Assembly (NCBI RefSeq): GCF_018881815.1
Contig: NZ_JACVPP010000001.1
Span: forward strand, 248,001-312,000
Origin: Polynucleobacter sp. MWH-HuK1
GTDB lineage: Bacteria; Pseudomonadota; Gammaproteobacteria; Burkholderiales; Burkholderiaceae
Reading direction: 5' to 3'
DNA: 64,000 bases
The position numbers were made by a program, and so were the translations under genes. Of this stretch, positions 46,404 to 57,467 are shown piece by piece. The notes beneath the pieces were generated by a model. It was given only the letters and a program-made list of their open reading frames with translations. It was not told where the DNA came from and did not search any database. Within the stretch, counting starts at the first letter, position 1, and each line of letters starts with the position of its first letter.

Positions 46404-47489
46404 ATGATGAAAACACTTGAAGTTGATCTAGGTAATCGCAGCTATCCAATTTATATTGGTACAGACCTCATTGATCAGCCAAACTTATTTAGCGCCTGCG
46501 AAAATGCAACCTCGATCTATATTGTCAGCAACACTACCGTTGCGCCGCTCTATGCTGAGCGCCTGACCAAGACTCTGAATACTTTTGGAAAGCCTGTTAG
46601 AGCGATCGTCTTACCTGATGGCGAGTCATACAAAGACTGGAAAAACCTTCAGCTTATTTTTGATGATCTCTTAAAGTTCGGTGCTGATCGCCAAACCATG
46701 TTGGTTGCCTTGGGCGGTGGAGTCATTGGCGACATGACTGGGTTTGCTGCGGCTAGCTTCATGCGTGGCATTCGTTTTATTCAAGTGCCAACAACTTTGC
46801 TTGCTCAGGTGGATTCTTCAGTGGGCGGTAAGACTGGCATCAACCACCCTCTTGGCAAAAATATGATCGGGGCTTTTCACCAGCCAGTGGCAGTGATTGC
46901 AGATCTCAAAACATTGAAGACCTTGCCTCCACGTGAGCTCTCTGCTGGTCTTGCAGAAGTGGTGAAACATGGCGCTATTGCAGACGCTCAATTTTTAGAT
47001 TGGATCGAAGTCAATACAACGCCTTTACTTGCTTGCGACACAGAGGCAATGGGCCATGCAGTTTTACGCTCATGCGAAATTAAATCTGCAGTAGTTTCCG
47101 CAGATGAAAGAGAAGGCGGCATTCGTGCAACCCTAAACTTTGGCCACACCTTTGGACACGCAATTGAAGCAGGCATGGGTTATGGCGAATGGCTTCATGG
47201 TGAAGCAGTTGGTTGCGGCATGGTCTTAGGCGCAGACTTATCATGCCGCCTCAACTACATCAGCGAAGCCGATGTCCAACGTCTCACCAAAATCATCCAG
47301 TCGATGAACCTACCAATCACACCGCCAAAGTTTGGTGCAGAACGTTATATGGAGCTCATGCAGGTTGACAAGAAAACTGAAGGCGGCCAAATCCGTTACG
47401 TTGTTTTAGAAAAGATTGGCAAAGCCCAGATTAAAAGTGTAGCTGATGCCCAAGTAATTGAAACCTTGAGCGCCACAGGTGCCGCTTAA
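46404..47489 (+). CDS. aroB: 3-dehydroquinate synthase
   Basis: This 361-residue Zn/NAD enzyme closes the first carbocycle of the shikimate pathway. It has [17 protein letters not shown], the glycine-rich [18 protein letters not shown] near 110, [18 protein letters not shown], and metal ligands around [11 protein letters not shown] and [10 protein letters not shown]. Two ATGs are adjacent at the start. The stop shares TTAA with the stop of convergent cyaY. Confidence 0.97.
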   Translation: MMKTLEVDLGNRSYPIYIGTDLIDQPNLFSACENATSIYIVSNTTVAPLYAERLTKTLNTFGKPVRAIVLPDGESYKDWKNLQLIFDDLLKFGADRQTMLVALGGGVIGDMTGFAAASFMRGIRFIQVPTTLLAQVDSSVGGKTGINHPLGKNMIGAFHQPVAVIADLKTLKTLPPRELSAGLAEVVKHGAIADAQFLDWIEVNTTPLLACDTEAMGHAVLRSCEIKSAVVSADEREGGIRATLNFGHTFGHAIEAGMGYGEWLHGEAVGCGMVLGADLSCRLNYISEADVQRLTKIIQSMNLPITPPKFGAERYMELMQVDKKTEGGQIRYVVLEKIGKAQIKSVADAQVIETLSATGAA

Positions 47490-47863
47490 ATTAGGATGAC
47501 CTTTATTTCCGCACCTGCTTGAGCCGTTGCAAACTCTGACAAATCGCTTAAAAGCTCTTTGCCAGTTTTAGTGTCCAGCCACAGAGGTTTAGCCATAGTG
47601 CCAGCCCAGCGATAGTGATATCCACCCGATTTTGCAGCTACCCAAATTTCATGCAAGGGTGGCTGCGTATTCACTACGATGACGCTTTTATCTTTAAAGC
47701 GAATATTGATGACATTGCCCCCCTGTCGCTCGACATCCAAGTCCAGATCCAGTGCATCATCGGCAGCCTCTAATGCCACCTCTATAGAATGCAGCAAATG
47801 GCTTCCCAATTGATAAAACTGCTTGTCATCAATGGTTTCTGCGCTTGAATTATTTGGATTCAT
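47486..47863 (-). CDS. cyaY: Frataxin-like iron-sulfur cluster protein CyaY
   Basis: The 125-residue protein is a bacterial frataxin that binds iron and modulates IscS. An acidic N-terminal helix ([20 protein letters not shown]) supplies iron-binding residues, followed by a beta sheet with [19 protein letters not shown] and a final helix. The frame opens at 47908, but the ATG at 47863 has AGGA seven bases upstream and gives a standard length. It is divergent from lptM-lysA and ends tail to tail with aroB. Confidence 0.93.
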   Translation of the reverse strand: MNPNNSSAETIDDKQFYQLGSHLLHSIEVALEAADDALDLDLDVERQGGNVINIRFKDKSVIVVNTQPPLHEIWVAAKSGGYHYRWAGTMAKPLWLDTKTGKELLSDLSEFATAQAGAEIKVILI

Positions 47864-47910
47864 AGTGGAGTCCTGCATGCTATATTCAATCATTCGTTTT
47901 AGAGACATTC

Positions 47911-48102
47911 ATGATAGCGATTCTTAATAGAACCCTCTGCCTTAGTCTTTTATTATCCCTTGTTGGATGCGGGGTAAGAGGACCTCTATATTTGCCGAAT
48001 GTGCCACCGGTTCCGCCCGCCCCTACAGAGCCAGAACCAAAAGGCAAGCTCTACCCGCCCCAAACACCTGCCAGCCCAAGCAATTCTTCAACGGCCAAGT
48101 AA
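47911..48102 (+). CDS. lptM: LPS-assembly lipoprotein LptM (YifL-like)
   Basis: The 63-residue lipoprotein has a short signal peptide ending in lipobox LVGC at residue 20 and the conserved mature start CGVRGPLYLP. A Pro/Ser-rich tail follows. In E. coli LptM helps oxidative maturation of the LptD-LptE translocon. Its TAA overlaps the lysA ATG by one base (TAATG), so the two are translated together. It is easily missed because of its size. Confidence 0.9.
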   Translation: MIAILNRTLCLSLLLSLVGCGVRGPLYLPNVPPVPPAPTEPEPKGKLYPPQTPASPSNSSTAK

Positions 48103-49400
48103 TGACAAGTAAAGCACTTCCAATCCCTCAGTTATCCGGTTTTACAGATCGTAATGGCAACTGGTATGCCGAAGAAATTCCACTCGCAGATTTAGCAAAA
48201 GAGTTTGGAACCCCGCTGTATGTTTACAGTAAAAAAGCGTTAACCGAAGCCTATCAAGCTTACGACAAGGCATGCGTGAATACCAATGGCAAACGTCGCG
48301 CGCGGGTGCACTATGCCATGAAAGCCAATAGCAATTTAGCAGTGCTCGATTGCTTTAAAAAACTAGGTTCTGGGTTTGATTTGGTTAGCGGCGGCGAATT
48401 AGCTCGCGCATTAGCCATCGGCGCAGACCCAAAGAGTTTGGTATTTGCTGGCGTAGGCAAATCCGCATCTGAAATCGGCACAGCATTAAAAGCTGGCGTT
48501 AAATGTATCAACGTTGAATCTATCGCTGAACTACACAAAATTAATAAGGTTGCTACCGAACTAAATCTACGCGCCCCAATTTCCTTACGCGTTAATCCGG
48601 ATGTGGATGCGCAAACTCATCCTTATATTTCTACCGGACTGAAGGGCAACAAATTTGGCATCGCCTATCACGAGGTTTTAAAAACTTATCGTGAAGCCTC
48701 GCAACTTTCTCAAATTGACGTTGTTGGCATCGATTGCCACATTGGCTCACAAATTACTACCACCGCTCCTTACCTAGATGCGCTCGATAAAGTTTTAGAT
48801 CTTGTAGCGCAATTGAAAAAAGAGGGTATTGTCATTCACCATCTTGATCTCGGCGGCGGTCTTGGAATTTCTTATAGCGATGAAACTCCCCCAGATATCA
48901 CTGAGTTTACGAACACTTTATTAAATCGAGTGGCAGAACGTGGCTTTGGGCATTTAGATGTTGTTCTTGAGCCAGGCAGATCCTTAGTTGGTAACGCTGG
49001 CGTGCTCTTAACCACTGTGGAATATCTCAAGCCAGGCGCTGAAAAGAACTTCTGTATTGTCGATGCCGCCATGACAGAGTTAATGCGTCCAGCCCTATAT
49101 GAAGCACATCACGGCATTGTGCCCATCCAAAAGAAAACAGTATCGGCTTTGACTTACGACATTGTTGGCCCGGTTTGCGAGTCTGGTGATTGGCTAGGAA
49201 GAGATCGTCACCTTGCTGTAGAAGAGGGTGATCTTCTTGCCATTCTGTCAGCTGGTGCTTACGGTTTTGTAATGGCATCAAACTACAACACGCGACCTAA
49301 ACCTGCAGAGATTATGGTTGACGGAAAAAATGCTTACGTCATTCGTGCGCGCGAAAATACAACCGATTTATTTTCTTCTGAAAAAACTTTGCCGAACTAA
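48102..49400 (+). CDS. lysA: Diaminopimelate decarboxylase
   Basis: The 432-residue PLP enzyme makes lysine from meso-diaminopimelate. It is a fold III barrel with the PLP lysine in HYAMKANSNLAVL near residue 70, VSGGELARAL, DCHIGSQIT, the phosphate-binding LDLGGGLGISY and VLEPGRSLVGNAG. GPVCESGDWLG holds the active-site cysteine from the partner subunit. The frame is open to 47967, but ATG 48102 follows lptM directly and is conserved. Confidence 0.97.
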   Translation: MTSKALPIPQLSGFTDRNGNWYAEEIPLADLAKEFGTPLYVYSKKALTEAYQAYDKACVNTNGKRRARVHYAMKANSNLAVLDCFKKLGSGFDLVSGGELARALAIGADPKSLVFAGVGKSASEIGTALKAGVKCINVESIAELHKINKVATELNLRAPISLRVNPDVDAQTHPYISTGLKGNKFGIAYHEVLKTYREASQLSQIDVVGIDCHIGSQITTTAPYLDALDKVLDLVAQLKKEGIVIHHLDLGGGLGISYSDETPPDITEFTNTLLNRVAERGFGHLDVVLEPGRSLVGNAGVLLTTVEYLKPGAEKNFCIVDAAMTELMRPALYEAHHGIVPIQKKTVSALTYDIVGPVCESGDWLGRDRHLAVEEGDLLAILSAGAYGFVMASNYNTRPKPAEIMVDGKNAYVIRARENTTDLFSSEKTLPN

Positions 49401-49450
49401 AAATTACTTAGTCTTAATGATGCAGTAAGAATGTAAAAGTTTTGGGCATT

Positions 49451-49479
49451 AAAAAACCCGCTACTTGAGCGGGTTTTTT
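49451..49479. terminator. Bidirectional terminator between lysA and cytochrome c4 gene
   Basis: AAAAAACCCGCT and AGCGGGTTTTTT form a perfect 12-pair stem around a five-base loop, giving a T-run on either strand for the two convergent genes. Confidence 0.92.
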
Positions 49480-49495
49480 ATTTAAAGAAATTTAC

Positions 49496-50212
49496 TTAAT
49501 GTAAACCAGCGATGTAATCGGAAACTGCTTTCATTTCTTGATCAGAAAGCTTAGTAGCAATGGTGGTCATCTGGCTGCTATTTTTACGAACGCCTTCACG
49601 GAATGCGAGCAATTGTGCGTTTGTGTAATCTGCCCATTGACCGCCTAAGAGTGGGTACTGAGCAGGAATACCGGCGCCAGTTGGGCTATGACAAGCCGCA
49701 CATGCTGGAACACCTTTTGCCGCAATGCCACCACGATAAATGCTTTGACCTAGTTCAATCGTGTTCTTATTTTGTGCAACACCTTGTGACAATGGCTGCT
49801 TAGCTAAATAAGCGCCAATGTTTTGCATGTCTTGCTCAGTTAATGTTGCCGCCATACCCATCATCACAGGATTAGCACGAGTACCTTCTTTAAAGTTCTT
49901 CAACTGCTTAGCTGTGTATGCTGCATGTTGGGCAGATAATTTAGGCCATGTAGCAACTGCGCTTTGACCTTTAGGTCCGTGGCAAGTTAAGCAAGCTGTA
50001 ACACCGCGCGAAGGATCACCATTAGAGTAAAGAGCCTCGCCAGCTGCTACGTCTACCTTTGGCTTGGCTGGAGCGGCAGCCTTAGCTTCTGCAGCAGGTG
50101 CTGCATCGGCAGCAAAAACTGTGCCAGAAAAGCCAATCAAGGCAAAAATGGAGAAAGCCGCAAAACCAGCACGTAAGCTAGTTAATTTGGAGATTTGAGA
50201 GGTTTGACGCAT
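49496..50212 (-). CDS. Cytochrome c4-type dihaem cytochrome
   Basis: The 238-residue periplasmic protein has a signal peptide (hydrophobic FAAFSIFALIGFSGTVFA) and an Ala/Pro/Lys-rich linker. Two class I haem domains follow, with CLTCH (about residue 75) and CAACH (about 172). The repeated PKLSAQHAAYTAKQLKNFKEGTR and PLLGGQWADYTNAQLLAFREGVR show the internal duplication. C4 cytochromes carry electrons to terminal oxidases from bc1, encoded at 5.4-8.2 kb. It is divergent from engB. In relatives resB-ccsA often lies beside it, but not here. Confidence 0.93.
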   Translation of the reverse strand: MRQTSQISKLTSLRAGFAAFSIFALIGFSGTVFAADAAPAAEAKAAAPAKPKVDVAAGEALYSNGDPSRGVTACLTCHGPKGQSAVATWPKLSAQHAAYTAKQLKNFKEGTRANPVMMGMAATLTEQDMQNIGAYLAKQPLSQGVAQNKNTIELGQSIYRGGIAAKGVPACAACHSPTGAGIPAQYPLLGGQWADYTNAQLLAFREGVRKNSSQMTTIATKLSDQEMKAVSDYIAGLH

Positions 50213-50326
50213 TATGTTTACCTTGGCAAAAATTCCTAAAAGTGTTTGGGCCCTGCATTTACAACCTTTTACCCAACACCATGAGATATTTCATGATTTT
50301 GCGTGATTTTACAATAGCTTCTGGAT

Positions 50327-51995
<1,669 letters not shown>

Positions 51996-52027
51996 TTAAA
52001 CAGTTACTTGTTAGCCATATAGCTGCT

Positions 52028-53704
52028 TTAGTTTTTTAATGCGTTTCTTATGCGCTCAATAAAACGCTGTGGTGGCATATAACCAATCACGCGTTGATCT
52101 TTTTGCTCTTGAGAATTTTGATCAAAGATCAAAATGCCCGGCGGACCAAATAATCCAAAGCGCTTCAGTAATACTTGGTTCTCAGAGCTATTAGCAGTAA
52201 CGTCAGCCTGCAATAAAACAAACTGCTTAAGCTCCTTGCTAACCTCTGGATTAGCAAAAGTATTCACTTCCATTTCTTTGCAGCTGATGCACCAATCCGC
52301 ATAAAAATCGAGAAGTACTAATTTCTTTTCTTCTTTGGCTTTATCTAATTGAGCATCAAGTTCTGCCGGCGACTGAATGACCATAAAAGCCAATTCCCCG
52401 ACCTGATGAATACTTTGACCGTTGACTTTTTTTACACTTCCCTCAGCACCATTCGTTTGTAGCAATGGCGATGCAATCCAAGCTGCTGTAGCAACCAGCA
52501 ATACACCCAAAGTACGCTGCAACCACACCATCCAGATTCCGGTAGACGGAATCAAAATGCGAGCTTCAACAGCGATAAATAACAGCGGCAGACCCATTCC
52601 TAACGCCATTACAAAGAGCAAACCTGCGCCCAAACTCATAGAACCGGTTTGAGCAATAAATGCTAAAACACCAGCTAAAGGGGCTGTAATACACGGGCTG
52701 GCTACTAGAGTGGAGATACCCCCCAAGGCAAAGGCGCCAAATACGCTACCGCCCTTTTGACGGCCTGCCAGCCTATCCACATGCTGGTGCCATGATTGGG
52801 GCAGACGCAGGTTATACAAGCCAAATAGACTGCCAGATAAAGCTAATAACAGGAGGGCAAAGGTAGCAAGCGCAAAGGGGCTTTGCAAGGCGCGCTGTAT
52901 GCTACCCCCTAAGGCTGCCATGAGTATGCCAGCCAAGGCATATACCAATGCCATACCCAATACGTATGCGAGCGCTAAGACGCTTGCACGACCCTTGGAT
53001 ATGGATTTACCACCCTGAGTTCCAAAGATAACGCTCGACAATATTGGCAGCATAGGAAGTACACAGGGTGTAAATGCCAATGCCAGCCCCAACACAAAGA
53101 AGGCCAGAAATAAATACGCAGTTGTAGTGCTTTCTAAAAAGCGGCCAATGGCGTTAACGTCATCACGCTCACGCCATAAATCTGCCAAACTAAATTGGTC
53201 ATTCGCCTTCACACTAGACGAGGGAACAGCACCTAATACATCTGGAATTGGCGCTGCCTTTACTCCAGGTCCAGCAAGTAAAAATTGAAGAGTCATGGGT
53301 GGATAGCAAATACCAGCCTCGGCACATCCCTGAAGAGTGACTTCCAAATGCACGGGCTGTCCAGCTACCGACTTGATCTCTAAAAAAACCAAGAACGGTT
53401 CTTTATATACCTGCAGTTTTTTCTGAAAAGTTTCATCAAACTTTTCTATACCTGGTGGCAGTGAAGGCCTTATATTACCGAGCTTCCCAGCCTGTGAACC
53501 CACTTGAAACTTCAAAGATTCTTGGTAAATGTAATAGCCTTTAGCAGGTAAAAGTTCTAGTTCAATTTGATTGGAATTTTCCAGCCAAGTTGCCTCTACT
53601 CGGAACGCTTTTTCTGGAGGCAAAAAATCTTGCGCAGCAAATACTTGTACTGAGATGAAAAGTAAGAGCGAAAAAATTTTCGCTAAAAAAGAATGTAATT
53701 TCAT
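52028..53704 (-). CDS. dsbD: Thiol:disulfide interchange protein DsbD
   Basis: The 558-residue protein carries reducing power from cytoplasmic thioredoxin to the periplasm. A signal peptide leads to the alpha domain with the cysteine pair in QGCAEAGICYPP. The eight-helix beta domain has FTPCVLPMLPI and ASPCITAPLAG, and the C-terminal thioredoxin-like gamma domain has DWCISCKEME near residue 470. It supports cytochrome c maturation and disulfide isomerases. Its start overlaps cutA by four bases. Confidence 0.96.
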   Translation of the reverse strand: MKLHSFLAKIFSLLLFISVQVFAAQDFLPPEKAFRVEATWLENSNQIELELLPAKGYYIYQESLKFQVGSQAGKLGNIRPSLPPGIEKFDETFQKKLQVYKEPFLVFLEIKSVAGQPVHLEVTLQGCAEAGICYPPMTLQFLLAGPGVKAAPIPDVLGAVPSSSVKANDQFSLADLWRERDDVNAIGRFLESTTTAYLFLAFFVLGLALAFTPCVLPMLPILSSVIFGTQGGKSISKGRASVLALAYVLGMALVYALAGILMAALGGSIQRALQSPFALATFALLLLALSGSLFGLYNLRLPQSWHQHVDRLAGRQKGGSVFGAFALGGISTLVASPCITAPLAGVLAFIAQTGSMSLGAGLLFVMALGMGLPLLFIAVEARILIPSTGIWMVWLQRTLGVLLVATAAWIASPLLQTNGAEGSVKKVNGQSIHQVGELAFMVIQSPAELDAQLDKAKEEKKLVLLDFYADWCISCKEMEVNTFANPEVSKELKQFVLLQADVTANSSENQVLLKRFGLFGPPGILIFDQNSQEQKDQRVIGYMPPQRFIERIRNALKN

Positions 53705-54051
53705 GACTTCAAATTTACCTCAGACTCAACCCACTTGCCGTACTGCTGATCGTATTGTTCGGGTTCAAATGCCAGAATTTCCGGTACGTCATAAGGATGT
53801 GCCTTTTGAATAAAGGCGCAATTCTCGAGCCACTTTGCTTGCGTCGTTTTTGCCGAGAGCAATACCTCTGGCTCCTCGCAAAGCTTACCCTCCCAGCGGT
53901 ATATAGATGTCATTCCTGGCTGTATTTGGACGCAGGCAGCCAAATGTGCCTCAACCAAGGCACGTGCTAAGCCTTTGGCGGCCTCCAGACTAGGAAGACT
54001 CGTTACCACCACCAAAAGCTTGCTGGGATTAACTGTAGCGTTTTCAGACAT
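53701..54051 (-). CDS. cutA: Divalent-cation tolerance protein CutA
   Basis: The 116-residue trimeric signalling-type fold shows VVVTSLPSLEAAKGLARALVEA at the start, HLAACVQIQPGMTSIYRWEGK with the conserved cysteine and tryptophan, and HPYDVPEILAF near the C-terminus. It was first linked to copper tolerance, and its true role is unsettled. It is upstream of dsbD with a four-base overlap. Confidence 0.95.
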   Translation of the reverse strand: MSENATVNPSKLLVVVTSLPSLEAAKGLARALVEAHLAACVQIQPGMTSIYRWEGKLCEEPEVLLSAKTTQAKWLENCAFIQKAHPYDVPEILAFEPEQYDQQYGKWVESEVNLKS

Positions 54052-54075
54052 TCTGTATTTATAAATTGGTAAATG

Positions 54076-54104
54076 AAAAAAGCCAGACCGAAGCCTGGCT
54101 TTTT
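54076..54104 (-). terminator. Terminator of the alpha ribosomal operon
   Basis: AAAAAGCCAG and CTGGCTTTTT form a 10-pair stem; on the minus strand a T-run follows 17 bases after the rplQ stop. It can also act on the opposite strand. Confidence 0.88.
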
Positions 54105-54120
54105 ACTTTTACAGTGAGAT

Positions 54121-54516
54121 TTAAGCCTCTTCAGCTACTACTGCTGTTTCTTCAACTTCTGGGCGATCTACCAACTCAACCAAAGCCATTGGTGCATTGT
54201 CGCCATGACGGAAGCCAAACTTCAAAATACGAAGGTAGCCACCTGGGCGTGTTGCGTAGCGTGGGCCGAGTTCCGTAAAGAGCTTGGTAACGATATCACG
54301 ATCACGTGTGCGATTAAATGCTAAGCGACGGTTTGCTAAGTTATCTTTTTTACCCAAGGTAATCAAAGGCTCAACAACCATGCGCAATTCTTTAGCTTTT
54401 GGCAAAGTCGTTTTAATGACTTCGTGCTCCAAAAGTGAGTTGGACATGTTGCGCAGCATCGCCAAGCGATGTGATGATGTTCTGTTTAGTTTGCGTAAGC
54501 CGTTTCCGTGACGCAT
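54121..54516 (-). CDS. rplQ: 50S ribosomal protein L17
   Basis: The 131-residue protein begins [20 protein letters not shown], the family hallmark, with the [18 protein letters not shown] segment near residue 80. The acidic Glu/Val/Ala-rich tail (after LVDRPE) is short. It sits near the exit tunnel of the 50S subunit. It is the last gene of the alpha operon, after rpoA and before a terminator. Confidence 0.98.
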   Translation of the reverse strand: MRHGNGLRKLNRTSSHRLAMLRNMSNSLLEHEVIKTTLPKAKELRMVVEPLITLGKKDNLANRRLAFNRTRDRDIVTKLFTELGPRYATRPGGYLRILKFGFRHGDNAPMALVELVDRPEVEETAVVAEEA

Positions 54517-54532
54517 GATGCTTCCTTTCTAA

Positions 54533-55513
54533 TTATTTCTCGAGGTTAGCTGGAGGCCAGCTTTCGAGTTTCATGCCAAGACTTAAGCCACGAGCCGCCA
54601 ATACATCTTTGATTTCATTCAAAGATTTACGACCTAGATTAGGCGTCTTCAACAATTCATTCTCTGTACGTTGAATCAAGTCACCGATGTAGTAAATGTT
54701 CTCAGCCTTCAAGCAGTTTGCAGAGCGAACTGTGAGCTCGAGATCATCAACCGGACGCATCAACATTGGATCAACCATTGATGAGCGGCTTGGTGCTAAA
54801 TCACCAGAAACTTCGCTGCTTTCGAGGGCTGCGAATACAACCAACTGATCAACCAAGATGCTAGCTGCTTGACGAATTGCTTCTTCAGGAGACAACACAC
54901 CGTTTGTTTCAATAGTCATTACTAGACGATCGAGGTCAGTTCGTTGCTCTACACGAGCAGATTCAACGGCATAGCTAACACGGCTTACCGGGCTAAATGA
55001 AGCATCCAACACGATACGACCAATGATCTTAGTAGCTTCGTCGTTATATTGACGTACGTTACCTGGAACATAGCCGCGGCCTTTTTCAACCTTGATCTGC
55101 ATATCTAACTTGCCACCAGCAGACAAGTGAGCGATCACATGATCAGGATTCATGATTTCTACATCATGTGGCAAATCGATATCTTTTGCAGTAACAACGC
55201 CTGGGCCTTCTTTACGCAAATTGATAGTAACTTCGTCACGTGACTGCAACTTAAATACGATACCTTTGAGGTTCAACAAGAGGTTAACTACGTCCTCTTG
55301 AACTCCATCCAATGTGGAGTACTCATGAACAACACCAGCAATAGCTACTTCAGTTGGCGCATAACCAACCATCGAGGACAAAAGTACACGACGTAACGCA
55401 TTTCCGAGTGTGTGGCCATAGCCACGCTCGAACGGCTCCATAACAACCTTAGCTTGGTTGGCGGTAAGCGCTTCAACAGAAATAATCTTTGGCTTGAGCA
55501 AATTTGTTTGCAT
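54533..55513 (-). CDS. rpoA: RNA polymerase alpha subunit
   Basis: The 326-residue subunit has an N-terminal dimerisation domain (about 1-235) with [29 protein letters not shown] sequence and [17 protein letters not shown] linker leads to the C-terminal domain (about 250-326) with [15 protein letters not shown] and [16 protein letters not shown], which binds UP elements and activators. It lies between rpsD and rplQ. Confidence 0.98.
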   Translation of the reverse strand: MQTNLLKPKIISVEALTANQAKVVMEPFERGYGHTLGNALRRVLLSSMVGYAPTEVAIAGVVHEYSTLDGVQEDVVNLLLNLKGIVFKLQSRDEVTINLRKEGPGVVTAKDIDLPHDVEIMNPDHVIAHLSAGGKLDMQIKVEKGRGYVPGNVRQYNDEATKIIGRIVLDASFSPVSRVSYAVESARVEQRTDLDRLVMTIETNGVLSPEEAIRQAASILVDQLVVFAALESSEVSGDLAPSRSSMVDPMLMRPVDDLELTVRSANCLKAENIYYIGDLIQRTENELLKTPNLGRKSLNEIKDVLAARGLSLGMKLESWPPANLEK

Positions 55514-55536
55514 ATTTTTTCCTTGAGAGTGCCTAA

Positions 55537-56160
55537 TTAGCGTGAATACAATTCGACGATCAAACTTTCATTAATTTCACCGCTAATATCTTCACGGTCA
55601 GGCACTTGCTTAAATGTTCCCTCGAGCTTGGCTGCGTCAACTGAAACCCAAGTAACAGCTGCCATTTGTCCAACCAAATTCAAAGACTCTGTAATACGCG
55701 CTTGCTTCTTCGCTTTTTCACGAATAGCAACTACATCACCAGGCTTAACCTGAATGGATGGAATATTTACAGGGTTGCCATTGAGCAAAATTGCGCAATG
55801 AGAAACTAACTGGCGTGCTTCAGCGCGTGTTGAACCAAAGCCCATGCGATAAACCACGTTGTCGAGACGTGACTCAAGCAACTGGAGCAATGTTTCACCA
55901 GTGTTGCCCTTACGACGCTCAGCTTCTGCGAAGTAACGACGGAATTGACGCTCTAATACGCCATAGATACGCTTAACCTTTTGCTTTTCACGCAGTTGAT
56001 TACCGTAATCAGATGTTCTTGAGCCAGATGTACGGCCATGTTGACCAGGCTTAGTATCTAACTTGCACTTGTCTGACAGGGCGCGACGTGCGCTCTTTAA
56101 AAATAAGTCGGTACCTTCCCGACGTGCTAATTTGGCCTTAGGCCCTAAGTAACGTGCCAC
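55537..56160 (-). CDS. rpsD: 30S ribosomal protein S4
   Basis: The 207-residue protein begins [20 protein letters not shown]. It has the S4 RNA-binding domain (about 97-160) with [28 protein letters not shown]4 starts 16S assembly and, in many bacteria, represses its own operon by binding the mRNA. A 118-base gap with a hairpin precedes it, which could be such a target. The N-terminal Zn-cysteine set of some S4 forms is absent. Confidence 0.98.
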   Translation of the reverse strand: MARYLGPKAKLARREGTDLFLKSARRALSDKCKLDTKPGQHGRTSGSRTSDYGNQLREKQKVKRIYGVLERQFRRYFAEAERRKGNTGETLLQLLESRLDNVVYRMGFGSTRAEARQLVSHCAILLNGNPVNIPSIQVKPGDVVAIREKAKKQARITESLNLVGQMAAVTWVSVDAAKLEGTFKQVPDREDISGEINESLIVELYSR

Positions 56161-56202
56161 GATGCTTTCCTTTCTTTGCCGCAGTCTTGCGACCGGCGGT
56201 GA

Positions 56203-56226
56203 GTTCGCCTTTTAAATCAGGCGAAC
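56203..56226 (-). other. Hairpin in the rpsK-rpsD gap, possible S4 leader element
   Basis: GTTCGCC and GGCGAAC pair perfectly around a 10-base loop, 43 bases upstream of rpsD. A second GCCG/CGGC pairing lies between it and the gene. The cluster otherwise has gaps of 5-30 bases, so this 118-base structured gap may be a control element. Confidence 0.4.
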
Positions 56227-56278
56227 AGTGGGCTTTAATAAAAAACTACTAAAACTGTTGTACTGCCAACTTCCAAGC

Positions 56279-56686
56279 TTAGATACGACGACGCTTTGGA
56301 GGACGGCAACCATTATGTGGAACTGGAGTTACGTCTTGAATCTCAGTGATCTTGATGCCCAATGAGTTCAATGCACGTACTGCTGATTCACGACCTGGGC
56401 CTGGGCCTTTGATCTGAACTTCCAAGTTCTTAATACCGCATTCAATGGCTGTTTTGCCAGCAACTTCTGCAGCTACCTGAGCAGCAAAAGGTGTTGATTT
56501 GCGTGAACCTTTGAAACCCTGGCCGCCAGAAGTTGCCCATGAAAGCGCATTTCCCTGACGATCAGTGATCGTAATAATGGTGTTGTTAAAAGAAGCGTGA
56601 ACGTGTGCAATACCGTCAGCAACGTTCTTTTTAACCTTCTTACGTGCGCGCTGCGCAGCAGCGGAAGCGGATTTTTGTTGTGCCAT
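56279..56686 (-). CDS. rpsK: 30S ribosomal protein S11
   Basis: The 135-residue protein is identified by [47 protein letters not shown] (split across two sheets), and the invariant end [17 protein letters not shown] short Ala/Lys-rich N-terminus precedes the core. It forms part of the platform and mRNA exit path. It lies between rpsM and rpsD. Confidence 0.98.
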   Translation of the reverse strand: MAQQKSASAAAQRARKKVKKNVADGIAHVHASFNNTIITITDRQGNALSWATSGGQGFKGSRKSTPFAAQVAAEVAGKTAIECGIKNLEVQIKGPGPGRESAVRALNSLGIKITEIQDVTPVPHNGCRPPKRRRI

Positions 56687-56704
56687 GTTAATAAACTTTC
56701 TTGA

Positions 56705-57070
56705 TTATTTCTTCAGTTGCACACCGGACTTACGTGGGCCCTTGCGGGTACGCGCGTTAGTCTTAGTACGTTGACCACGTACAGGCAAGCCCTTACGATG
56801 ACGAACACCGCGGTAGCAACCTAAGTCCATCAAACGCTTGATGCTCATAGTTACTTCACGACGAAGATCACCCTCAGTGATGAATTTACCTACTTCATCA
56901 CGCAACTTTTCCAAGTCAGCGTCTGTAAGGTCTTTAACTTTTTTGTCGATTGCAACACCTGTGGTTTCACAAATTTTGCGAGCACGAGTTGTGCCAATAC
57001 CAAAAATTGCTGTTAAACCGATAACAGTATGTTGATGATTTGGGATGTTTACCCCAGCGATACGTGCCAT
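56705..57070 (-). CDS. rpsM: 30S ribosomal protein S13
   Basis: The 121-residue protein begins [20 protein letters not shown], has a helix-two-turn-helix with [21 protein letters not shown], and ends with the basic [19 protein letters not shown] segment that reaches P-site tRNA. It is the first gene of the alpha operon proper, following rpmJ. Confidence 0.98.
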   Translation of the reverse strand: MARIAGVNIPNHQHTVIGLTAIFGIGTTRARKICETTGVAIDKKVKDLTDADLEKLRDEVGKFITEGDLRREVTMSIKRLMDLGCYRGVRHRKGLPVRGQRTKTNARTRKGPRKSGVQLKK

Positions 57071-57093
57071 GAGATTTCCTCTTAATTAACCAA

Positions 57094-57210
57094 TTAGCCT
57101 TGACGTTGCTTATGACGCGCATCTGATGAACAGATAACACGTACAACGCGTTTGCGCTTAATGATCTTGCAATTTCTGCAAATACACTTAACGGATGCTA
57201 AAACTTTCAT
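57094..57210 (-). CDS. rpmJ: 50S ribosomal protein L36
   Basis: The 38-codon gene was found by reading the gap between rpsM and infA. It translates as [20 protein letters not shown] and ends [13 protein letters not shown]. The Zn ligands C-x2-C, C and H are present, so this is the Zn-binding form. A GGTGAG-like ribosome site precedes the ATG. It is the smallest protein gene here and sits in its usual place. Confidence 0.97.
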   Translation of the reverse strand: MKVLASVKCICRNCKIIKRKRVVRVICSSDARHKQRQG

Positions 57211-57244
57211 AACTCACCTCTTAAAAATAGGTACTACTTAATCT

Positions 57245-57463
57245 TTACTTCGCACGGAAGATAATTCTGGCGCGCGTTAGGTCGTAAGGAGTCATCTCCA
57301 CCGTCACCTTATCTCCCGGCAAAATACGGATGTAGTGCATCCGCATCTTTCCAGAAATGTGCCCAAGAACCACATGTCCGTTTTCTAGCTTCACGCGAAA
57401 CATCGCGTTCGGCAAATTCTCTACAACTTCTCCCGCCATCTGAATTACATCGTCTTTAGACAT
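57245..57463 (-). CDS. infA: Translation initiation factor IF-1
   Basis: This 72-residue OB-fold protein blocks the A site during initiation. The sequence [21 protein letters not shown] followed by [25 protein letters not shown] residues and the end [13 protein letters not shown] is canonical. Its place between secY and rpmJ is common in Betaproteobacteria; in E. coli it is elsewhere. Confidence 0.98.
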   Translation of the reverse strand: MSKDDVIQMAGEVVENLPNAMFRVKLENGHVVLGHISGKMRMHYIRILPGDKVTVEMTPYDLTRARIIFRAK

Positions 57464-57467
57464 TCAG

